A DNA stretch of 64,000 bases, taken from the NCBI GenBank assembly GCA_964035795.1, contig OZ038325.1:1-64000 (forward strand). Direction: 5' to 3'. The notes beneath the pieces were generated by a model. The model saw nothing but the letters and a program-made list of their open reading frames with translations, made no database searches and was not told where the DNA came from. Shown here piece by piece: positions 51,349 through 64,000 of the stretch. The position numbers and the translations under genes are program-made. Source of the stretch: Pterobdella sp. o SKG-2022 (Eukaryota; Annelida; Clitellata; Hirudinida; Piscicolidae). The stretch's first letter is position 1. Each line of letters begins with the position of its first letter.

Positions 51349-52057
51349 CTCTATCGTTCTACTCTCTAAATCAGTATCAAAAATATGACGTCAGTATCCA
51401 GCCAGTCCAAGATATGACGTAAGCATATTGCTCTCTTTTGCACTAGTCTCATCACAAATATGGCGTTTACTTTAGTAAGATGTGATTGGTCGACCTTCTA
51501 CGTCATCGTATGCATCATTTTCCTTCGTATTGGAAATTTTCATCGTGACAAAACTTAGATAATTTTTTGTGACAAAATGGCATGCAACAAAACGTTATAA
51601 TTGTATTATATATGGGAACTTGTTAGATCTAGCAATGATTTGAAGCAACAATAAAAGTTTAAAAACGTCATTAAGCTGACGAGGTGTGGCACCACCCAAA
51701 TAGTGCTACACCCATCATGATTCTAATATTAAAATGCTTTTATTATTAAAAGCTCATTGAACAATGAAGTTGTTATTATTAGAATGACATCATCATTATC
51801 ACCATCACCCATTTTCCTTTTTCTCCTCCTCATCATCCCCCCATCTTCCTCCTCCTCATCACCCCATTCTCCATCTTCCTCTTCCTCATCATCATTACTA
51901 TCATCCCATCTTCCTCATTATGTGTGACTCAAGAATAGATGGCCAACTGCACAAACTGGTGTGATGGATAAGGTATTAAAATAATAATAATAATAATACA
52001 TCTCAAAAATAAAAATATATAATTATATTATGATGAACATCTTCTGGCAGAAGATTC
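51349..52057. other. Convergent 3' region, LRR and penta-EF-hand genes
   Basis: Contains a full CRE word TGACGTCA near 51384 and repeated TATGACGT words shortly after the LRR stop, a T/C-rich (CATCATC/CCTCC) tract near 51785-51920, and (AAT)n near 51975-52000. No gene seen. Confidence 0.4.
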
Positions 52058-55000
52058 CTAGCATACCTGAACTCTCCTCCCTCCCCTCAACTCACTCAAT
52101 TTGTTGATATTAATAATAATTTTTATGATTATTGATAATAAGAGGAATAATAATGAGACCTCATCCCTCTCAAATTCAGTGATTCCTGTTCCCTGGGGGT
52201 CCTTTTCTTGGTAGGTGGCTGTGTGGGTTAGTGTCTCATTTAAGGCGGGTGAAGATGGTGATGATAATGATACACTGACTCATCATAGTTTTGAGCCTCA
52301 TGTAGCACAACACGAAGTCGTCAAACTTTACGCGGTCGTTCTTGTCCGTGAATCTGAGTCATCATGTGAATAATAACACTAACAATGTTATTATCATTGA
52401 TTTTATGTACCTCATCATCATTGCCTTGTGGGTCTTTGGAGTGACCGTCAAACCTAATATATTATTATTGTTATTATCGATGAGGTTATTAATGGTAAAA
52501 TCATTATTGAAAAGGTTATTGCATAGACAGACCCATGGTGGTCAAGGCGTTTGTGAACTCATCCCTCGAAAACGACCCTTCCTTTTCTGTGTCTAACATC
52601 CCAAAAACCTTCTGTGAAATTACAAGCTATGACGTATCTACAACCTCTATGACGTATCTACAACCTCTATAACGTATCTACAACCTTTATGACGTACCTC
52701 AAACCTCTGTGACGTATCTACAACCTCTATGACGTATCTACAACCTTTATGACGTACCTCAAACCTCTGTGACGTATCTACAACCTCTATGACGTACCTC
52801 AAACCTCTATGATGTATCTACAACCTCTATGACGTACCTCAAACCTCTATGACGTATCTACAACCTCTATGACGTACCTCAAACCTCTATGAGGTCTCTA
52901 CAAACATGGAAAACCTCCAAAATCATCCCCATCGCCAAACCCAACAAAAACCCTTCTTTCCCCTCCTCATACAGACCAATAGACCTACTCTCTCCCATAG
53001 CAAAAACTCTAAAAGAAATCATCTTCCCACACATCACCACTAATATAATCCTCCCAACACACCAACACGGCTTCAGAACCGCACACTCCACCACCACAGC
53101 CATACATCAAATCAATAACACCATACTCACTGGTTTCGATAAAAAAAACCCCATAGAACAATCCTCACCACCCTCGACATGACCAAAGCATTCGACACGG
53201 TCAACATCCACCAACTCATCCAAAAAATACACAACACCCACATTCCTAGAACAATAATCAAATTAATAATCTTCTTTAGCCAAAGTAAATACTGAAAATT
53301 ATTTGAACACTAAAGCAAATTTTATTAAGTACAAAGCTTTTTGTTAACAAAGTAACATTATCAAGTATGTTAAAATCCAAAGACACCTATCTTGTCTTTG
53401 GATTTTAACGTACTTGATAATGTTACTTTGTTAACAAAAAGCTTTGTACTTAATAAAATTTGCTTTAGTGTTCAAATAATTTTCAATAATCAAATTCCTA
53501 GCCAACTACCTAAAAGGTCGCCAACAATACACTTCATACAACAATCACACGTCCAAACACACAAAAATTAAAGCAGGTGTCCCCCAAGGAAGCGTCCTAT
53601 CACCCACTCTATTCTACATATACCTCTCAGACATACCACTCTCCAAAATCAGCTCACTCCCATCCTCACCACATCCAACCCTACCATCCTTGGCTTAACT
53701 TTCGACCCCAAACTAAAATACTCCACCCACACAGACAACACCATCACTAAAGCAAAAAAAAACACTCAATCTCCTAAAACTCCTCACATCAACACACTGG
53801 GGAAAAAGCAAAGAAACACTCATCCCCACATACAAAACATTACTCCTTCCCATCATCGAATACGCCAACACCATCTGGTCACCCATAATCTCATCCACCT
53901 CCCTCATCAAACTCCAAAAAATCCAAAACGCAGCCTTGAGAAGAATCTTTGGCGGCACCCTAGACACCAACACCCAACACCTCCACTCAGAGACCAAAAT
54001 CCTCCCACTCCAAAACCATTTCAAACTTCACGCATGACAACTCATACAAAAAGCCTCCCACCTCACTCATCCCCTACACCCACTCACCACACAAGAAGCC
54101 CACCCCAGGTACAAAAAACAATCCACATTCAACAACAACATCAACTACACCCTAAACATACCCTCCTCCACCCAGACCACCTCTCACACACAAATAAAAA
54201 ACAACATGAAAACCATACACACAAAAATAGTAGACGACTACATATCATCCACTCACAAAAAAATCCTCAGCAAGCAACCCCCACCCATTCATGAATCAGA
54301 AACCACCCTAGACCACCACACTCGCCCAACTCAGATCAAACAAATCACCTTTCATCCTCTCATACCCCAACAAAATCTCACCCTCATCTCATCCTTCACC
54401 TTCATACCCACTCTGCAAAACACACCTTCACGACACCCCTCACCTCTTCACCTGCCCCAAAATAAGTACCACACTGGGCCCCAAGAGTCTGTGGACCAAC
54501 CCCATGAGACGGCTGAGCTTCTCGACCACTGGACGGTCTTGATGGGAACATGAGAAACACCCAACAATACTAGGATGCTCGAAGTAAAAAAAACGTATCT
54601 TCAACCTCTATGACGTATCTACAACCTCTATGACGTATCTACAGCCTCTATGACGTATCTACAGCCTCTATGACGTATCTACAACCTCTATGACGTATCT
54701 ACAAACATGAGCACATAAATTCTAGTGAAAATAAAACACTAGAAATAAAGATAAAATAATTGAAAATTTAAATAGAGAAAGCGGAGCACCTTGCACCAAG
54801 CCAAGTCAGTCCACAAGCCTCTAAAGGAGTCGAACCCTAATTTTCCTGACAAGTCGTACTGTTTAGTAATTATTTCTAGTATTATCATTATTATCCTCTT
54901 TCAATATTATCGGTATTATCATCATTCATTATAATTTATATTAATATCATTTATTATTATAATTTTTATTATTTTTGCACATCTCGCATAGCAAGCAAAC

Positions 55001-56844
55001 TCCTTGTCATATCAGCACCAAAACCCTCAAATGGGAAATCTGAAAGGGTTGATAATAACAATAATAATAATAAAAACAATAAAACGAAAAGTAATAAGCG
55101 CCCAAGGAGTACCAACCACTGAGAAAAACCCTATTGAGAATGTCCTTGAGTTCTTGAGCATCTATGGCTCCATCTTCCCCTGCCAGTCCCTCAAATTGAG
55201 GTCGAGCTTCTTCTGGAATGCGGTCCTGTGGTGGTGAAAGTCAGTGAAGTGGTGTGTAGTTGGATGAGATAATTTGGTATAAAGATAGATAGAAAGTGAC
55301 CTCTTCATTCAATCCTTTGAAGAACTCGATGGCAGAGAGGTAAGTGTCTGACAAGCCTTCTAAACATCGTTGTGTTTGCGTTTTTATCTCTCACTATAAA
55401 GTCGCAATGATGCTTGGCAAAGATTTTAGTGTTAGAGATGATAATGATTCTAATGTTAGAGATGATAGTGATTCTAATTTTAGAGATGATGATGGAGCAT
55501 TTAAACAGACCTGAAGAAGGTTCAGTTGGTTGGCCTGGTGATGAGAATATTTTCTCAAATAAAATTAACTTTAAAACAAAACTAAATACAAAATTTTTAT
55601 TCATTCGAAATCAATTGAAGCTTTGAAAGTTCAAAATGTTTAATGGTGTCAATGCGAAACTTTAGATATTTGTCACTCATTATGCAGCAAAATACATTGA
55701 AAGAAAAAAAGGATAGGAAAGAGAATAGAAGATGTGAAGGAGATATGAGATGTGTTGGAACGACCAAAAAAGGTGATGTCACATTACTGGCCAGGATAGG
55801 GTGGTTTGGATTGCTTGGGGATAGGAAAGACTGAAGGAGGAGACTCAATATTTGAATGCATTCCAAAAGAGGGCCCAGCAAAAGGTGGCATCTCCATGGA
55901 AAAACCAAAGCTGTTTCTAAAATCTGGTCCAAAATTATCTCTACACCCAGGCTCAAAATTATCCCTACACCCTGGTGCAAAATTGTCCCTACACCCTGGC
56001 CCAAAATTGTCATTATGGCCATGTGGACCCATATGTGGTGTGTGCCTCCAATCCCTGTGGTATCCAGAAGACATACAACCTCTGTCAAACATTGGGTCGT
56101 ATGAGGGATGAAGCATGTTTATTGGATTATATGGGGGGTTGTTGGGATCCAATGGTTTTGGTTGAGAGGGTTGGTTGCTTGGAGGGTAAGGGTAGGGTTG
56201 GTTAGCTGGAGGTTGAGGATAGGATTGGTTAGCTGGAGGTTGAGGGTAAGATTGGTTAGCTGGAGGTTGAGGGTAGGATTGGTTAACTGAAGGTTGAGGG
56301 TAGGGCTGGTTAACTGGAGGTGGAGGATAAGATTGGTTAGCTGGAGGTTGAGAGTAAGGCTGATTGTTTGAATGAGGTTGGTTATTAGACGGGTATGGAT
56401 GGCTATTAGAGGGATAAGATTGCGTATTTGGAGGATACTGTTGATTAGTGGGTGAGTAGGCTTGGGGATTTGGAAGGTAGAGCTGGTTGGGCAAAAGAGA
56501 TGTTGATAAGTTTGGGTTGAAAGGAGGAGGATTGTTGGAGTTCCAATTGTTGGTTGATGATGGTGCTGTCAAGATGTGGTGTGAGATTGTAGAACAAAAA
56601 AAAAACCATTTTAATAAATTGAATATATAAAACTAAAAATAACAACCAAAAAATAAAAACAATAAAACAAAATTCATAAAACTATACCTCCTGAAGAGGG
56701 AGAAGACGGGTTGGCCCACACGCCAGTAGGAGCTCTCCAGCCACTTGTTCCGTACACGTTTTGAGGAGGCGCCCACCCTCCACTTGCACCACCTCCCCAT
56801 CCACCAGGAGGAGGAACTGACTTTCCCATTGGGTAGTTACTCAT
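52058..56844 (-). CDS. Penta-EF-hand protein with Pro/Gly-rich repeat N terminus
   Basis: Calcium sensor of the calpain small subunit/peflin/sorcin family. Minus-strand exons: 56688-56844 (start MSNYPMGKSVPPPGGWGGG), 55788-56565, 55511-55534, 55301-55359, 55120-55225, 54981-55039, 54790-54858, 52533-52611, 52411-52453, 52280-52353, 52160-52218, 52058-52066. From 55534 on, all phases agree; the junction after 55788 does not, so a small exon is missing or wrong there. EF-hand segments: GLAGEDGAIDAQELKDILN (as in calpain EF1), GFGADMTRSLLAMRD with YDLSGKLGFDSFRGLW (EF2), VFGMLDTEKEGSFSRDEFTNAL (EF3), FTDKNDRVKFDDFVLCYMRL (EF4). The N terminus has tandem NQxYPQPPA and PGCRDNF repeats. The EF2-EF3 intron holds a nested insertion. 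The very short last exon is tentative. Confidence 0.82.
52625..52890. repeat. 20-bp minisatellite (CTATGACGTATCTACAACCT), left part
   Basis: About 13 units with variants GTACCTCAAACCTCTATGAC. Interrupted by the LINE that follows; the same unit resumes at 54598. Each unit contains TGACGTA, a CRE-like core. Confidence 0.95.
52889..54592 (+). mobile_element. Jockey/CR1-like LINE fragment, 5' truncated and internally deleted
   Basis: Plus-strand reverse transcriptase pieces: TWKTSKIIPIAKPNKNPSF, SYRPIDLLSPIAKTLKEII and HQHGFRTAHSTTTAIHQI at 52889-53160; then in a shifted frame LDMTKAFDTVNIHQLI, after the foldback LANYLKGRQQYTSY and AGVPQGSVLSPTLFYIYLSD to 53640. It then jumps to ILGLTFDPKLKYSTHTDNI-like sequence and LLPIIEYANTIWSPII, LQKIQNAALRRIFGG. 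The YADD catalytic block is missing. The 3' end has a short A run, then the minisatellite resumes. It is inserted inside an older minisatellite and itself contains a foldback element. Confidence 0.88.
53253..53496 (+). mobile_element. Long foldback element, copy 2, with 12-bp target duplication
   Basis: Insertion 53265-53484 (220 bp) flanked by a 12-bp direct repeat AATAATCAAATT (53253-53264, 53485-53496). It interrupts the LINE reverse transcriptase between RTIIK and FLANYLKG. Left arm 53294-53385 and right arm 53393-53484 are 92 bp each with a single mismatch and a 7-nt loop (CCTATCT). A 29-bp head (53265-53293, ending CCAAAGTAAATACT) lies only on the left, as in the copy at 5758-5852. It has no coding capacity and no poly(A). 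Confidence 0.93.
54598..54712. repeat. 20-bp minisatellite, right part
   Basis: Six units of CTATGACGTATCTACAACCT, continuing the array broken by the LINE at 52889. Confidence 0.95.
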
Positions 56845-57090
56845 TCTTGCTTTTATATTTTGAGATGTATTTCAATTGTAGGTTTTTAGTACATAATTAA
56901 AATTTCAATTTGTTTTTTGAGTATTTAACGATAAAGTTTTACCTTTAGATCAAAAGGATAAGGAAGAATCCAAAATATAGGTGAGGTTTCACTAACACAA
57001 ACTTTCGAAAGCGCATAAAAATTATTCAAAATTTAATAAAAAACAGTTCTTAATTTTATTTAAAAAATTATTTTCACAAATTGGACAAAA

Positions 57091-57179
57091 CTTGTAGTTT
57101 TCAAAACAAAATTTCAGCAATTTATGCTTTTCGAAGAATTTTACATAAAGAGCGTCACAGGCGTTTCAAAACTACCAAG
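57091..57179 (-). promoter_or_regulatory. SECIS element in the SELENOM 3' UTR
   Basis: On the minus strand, about 120 nt after the stop. Outer helix GTAGTTTT pairs with AAAACTAC, with further CTT/AAG pairing beyond. The quartet is GTGA (57158-57155) opposite TGA. Helix 2 contains TTTATG/CATAAA plus GC/GC. Twelve nucleotides after the quartet TGA comes an unpaired AAAA in a 17-nt apical loop (TAAAATTCTTCGAAAAG). These are the defining parts of a eukaryotic SECIS, which recruits SBP2 and EFSec to decode UGA as selenocysteine. Confidence 0.8.
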
Positions 57180-57296
57180 AGGCATATAAAATGTGAAATC
57201 AATTTTAAAACACTTGGAACCATTTACAAAATAATCATATAAAGATCCATATTGAAAATAAATAAAAGAAATAAGATTATAGATGGCGCAACAACT

Positions 57297-59123
57297 CTAC
57301 AGCTCCTCGTGCAGATATGGACCTGAAGCGAACTCTTCGGGCACCTCGTCTTGTGGAGATTTCTTTTTATAAAAACCCCTTTTCAGTAACAACTGGTTGC
57401 ATTCCTCTCTGCTCAGGCCCTCCAACTTTATCTCCTGTGGGTCATCAGTGAAGTGATTAGTGTTGTTTGTGGGTGCAACAACCATAATAATAATTATAAA
57501 AAATAATGCAGATAATGATGAAACCTCAACAACTTGGCTGTCCTTGTTGAGAAACTGCATGATAGGGGGGGCTCCATGTTTGGCCACATATGCAACATTG
57601 TGACTGCGATAGATGGAATGCTTTATAGAGATTTTTTATTGGATGTTTATTAAAAACTGCATCAAAAACTCAAATGCATAAGGTGTGGATGAGAGTCATT
57701 ATGTAGTCATGCACCAGAAGTTCTATGAAATTTGAATAAAGCTTTGAGTAATAAAAGTATTTATATAGCGCTTTTGTGTATGGCTTGAGTCATTTTCCAC
57801 AAACATAATGTAACAGAAACACTGGGTGCAACAAGTGTTAAAAACTTTAAATAATTAGTCTAATGCTTTACCAAATGACCTATCAGTAATACAATGTTTA
57901 ATACTGTCTCAAATGCATGGGTGAGATTGGATATAAAAATCTTTAAGGCAAGAATATGAAAAAGTTTCCTGTTTTTAGTTTTTCTAATATAGCTGCCTCC
58001 TGCCTTCAACAGTGAGAAAAATAATTATGATATTTGAAGTTGAATGTCATTTGCAAAAAGTAAAAGGTTTTGATCAATAAACATAACAAATGAATTATGA
58101 TGAGGTTGTACTTATCGAAAATTTTAGTTTAATAAAGAAAATTATCAAATAAACTGCCTCATTTCGTGAAGTTTTTTTCAAAAACAGCTAACAAAACCTT
58201 GATACCTGATGTCCCTGAAGAACATGACTAATGAATATGCATGGTGGATGCCTCCTTTGGTCCATGCTCCATATAACATGTGTACTTTGATACCTTCATC
58301 TCTAACTTACAGCATTTTCATAAAAATAGTCACATATATAAATCCTACTCTATATTATATATAATTTCATAATGTAGTGTTTGTTATGAGATTTCATTTA
58401 TCACATGAGCAGATGTTGTCTTATTGATTCAATACCAAGAATAATTTGAGATTAATTCATTTGAATTTCACAACGTTTAAATATTTTATAAAAATTTTAG
58501 CTAAGTGATTTGTGATATCAACACAATAGTGGTATTAAAATAATAATTCCCATCAAGAGTTCAGCATTTTATACACAAATCAGCATATAAATGAGCATAT
58601 AAACCAGCCTCACCACCACACAAATCAGCCACATGAGCATATAAACAGCCTCACCACTACATAAAGCAGCCACATGAGCATATAAACCAGCCTCACCACC
58701 ACACAAATCAGCCACATGAGCATATAAACAACCACACTACCACACAAATCAGCCACATGAACACATAAACAACCACACTACCACACAAATCAGCCACATG
58801 AGCACATAAACAACCACACTACCACACGAGCCCCCAAACCACCATAGTGACTCACAAGTAGTCAAGGTCCACCATGATGAATGACTTCACCTCGGGGTAC
58901 CTGTTCAACTGTCATCCACTGCACGCCTGCATATTACACCTTACATCGTTCACTACATTTGACAATGAGTATACCAAATGAATCATTTTCTCATATTTAC
59001 CTCGACTACAGCTCTCATAACATCTTTATCGACGGTTTTTTCATATTTTAAATTTTCTTCTTTATCACATTTTACGACTGCACAAACCACCGTTAAAAAT
59101 AGCACAAAATACCTCAACTCCAT
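57297..59123 (-). CDS. SELENOM: Selenoprotein M (in-frame UGA = selenocysteine)
   Basis: ER-resident thioredoxin-fold selenoprotein. Minus-strand exons 59001-59123, 58856-58926, 57525-57603, 57297-57434 are phase-consistent and give 136 residues (human 145). N-terminal signal peptide (MELRYFVLFLTVVCAVV), then a redox motif Cys-Ser-Gly-Sec in ACSG-U-QLNRYPEVKSF. The UGA at 58912-58914 sits exactly where human SELENOM has Sec. Conserved C-terminal half: FHNVAYVAKHGAPPIM, LSREECNQLLLKRGFYKKK. It ends HEEL, a KDEL-like ER-retrieval signal. A SECIS lies in the 3' UTR. A plain gene caller would stop at the UGA. Intron 2 (1.25 kb) contains a minisatellite. Confidence 0.95.
58565..58845. repeat. 41-bp minisatellite in SELENOM intron 2
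   Basis: About seven units with core ACACAAATCAGCCACATGAG followed by CATATAAACCAGCCTCACCACC or close variants, ending next to the donor of exon 58856-58926. Confidence 0.88.
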
Positions 59124-59871
59124 TCCGAACTCAATCTTATCGTAACTGCACCTATATATATCTATTAAGTAACATTGCCGATGTGGCTCTACAAAAGCGC
59201 TAAATTTTATAAAACACTTTTTGAAAAGCAGTTTTATAAAAAACTGAAAAGTAAAACACCAAAAATATATTTAGATAAGTTAGAGTTCGAAGAGCATACA
59301 AGCAACAATGACATGGTAGATTAATAAGCTAATGAGGTAAAACATGCCAAAAATATATTTTAAAAGTTTATCAATATAAAATTTTCAAGTTCAAAAAATA
59401 AATTGAAATAATTATCGTTTCTGTGAGCCGCACCAAAACTATGGTGAAGTATAGAACAAGATTGTTGTAAATAAACTTTATGCATGTGGACGCAGCAAAA
59501 TGGTTTGAACAAAAACTGAAGTCTTAAATTTAATACAGGTGTCAGAAGGCGGAACAAAGCGACCCTGTGAACAATTTCTAGAAAGATGTAAGAGTGGCTG
59601 GGAGGTGAGGTGGTAGATAGATAAAAATGTAAATAATTAATAAAAATGATAAATGGAAAATAATATATAGCAAGCCATTTTTTAAAAATCTAGACAAACA
59701 TATTCAAACATATCCAAACAAACATGCACCAAGCGTTGGCACTTACAAACACGCCATCAGTCTATCAACGTGCATACCCTCAAATAAAACAGGTAAAATC
59801 CATTTCGCATCATTCAATGCCCCACACCCCCCACCCTCTTGCATCATTCAATGCTCCCACATCCCTCCCTC
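59124..59871. other. SELENOM 5' region and PAPSS 3' region
   Basis: Between the SELENOM start and the PAPSS stop codon, both on the minus strand. AT-rich with no gene seen; the frame at 59360-59557 shows no domain. It must contain the SELENOM promoter and the PAPSS 3' UTR. Confidence 0.4.

Positions 59872-64000
<4,129 letters not shown>

Noticed and set aside
51380..51430. CRE/TGACGT cluster as a promoter
   Set aside because: It lies in a convergent 3' region; TGACGT is also the core of local repeats, so no regulatory role can be claimed.
52889..53182. Functional reverse transcriptase gene
   Set aside because: Truncated, frameshifted, lacks the YADD block and is interrupted by the foldback element.
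58912..58914. UGA as a disabling stop (pseudogene SELENOM)
   Set aside because: Position matches the known Sec, downstream exons are intact and a SECIS is present.

Overview
The window is the left end of a eukaryotic, almost certainly animal, chromosome. Positions 1-3785 are an unbroken CCCTAA telomere tract (TTAGGG on the other strand). Everything after it is AT-rich, gene-dense DNA with many small exons, short introns, AATAAA poly(A) signals, LINE retrotransposons and many intronic minisatellites. A TTAGGG telomere, an innexin, an Ig-EGF neuregulin-type ligand and a discoidin/LDLa/SRCR/trypsin mosaic protease together suggest a protostome invertebrate, most likely a spiralian (lophotrochozoan). 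This is inference; I cannot name the species. A run of exactly 200 Ns (37660-37859) marks a scaffolding gap.

Layout. Histidine ammonia-lyase (HAL, minus, 24 exons, 6.3-11.5 kb) is the first gene after the telomere. Next come an ARF1-class GTPase (plus, 13.25-14.6 kb), pantothenate kinase (minus, 15.4-17.9 kb) and an erlin (plus, 18.3-20.25 kb); the last two start 341 bp apart, head to head. A neuregulin-like ligand (plus, 21.4-28.9 kb) has an N-terminal domain, Ig, EGF and TM segments and a huge Asn-rich cytoplasmic tail. It is followed by a C2HC zinc-finger protein (plus, 29.4-32.2 kb). Two copies of an APE-type LINE (32.4-37.1 kb, minus) separate these from a run of minus-strand genes: an unrecognised gene cut by the N gap (37.5-39.4 kb), a single-exon innexin (39.8-41.0 kb), an Sm-fold protein (41.4-43.1 kb) and the mosaic serine protease (43.3-47.8 kb). 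Then come a plus-strand leucine-rich-repeat protein (49.0-51.3 kb), a penta-EF-hand protein (minus, 52.1-56.8 kb) whose intron holds a nested minisatellite/LINE/foldback insertion, selenoprotein M with an in-frame UGA and a recognisable SECIS (minus, 57.1-59.1 kb), and bifunctional PAPS synthase (minus, from 59.9 kb to beyond the window end).

The genes are mostly unrelated housekeeping and signalling genes and form no operon-like pathway. The most notable items are: (1) a foldback element family seen twice, each copy with an asymmetric head, long hairpin arms and an 11-12 bp target duplication; (2) the neuregulin with a cytoplasmic tail of about 1,200 residues; (3) SELENOM with its Sec codon and SECIS; (4) minisatellites that seem to start at, and copy, splice-site sequence; (5) two GC-AG introns. 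Exon models were assembled by hand from reading-frame phase, splice consensus and remembered family conservation. No database search was run.
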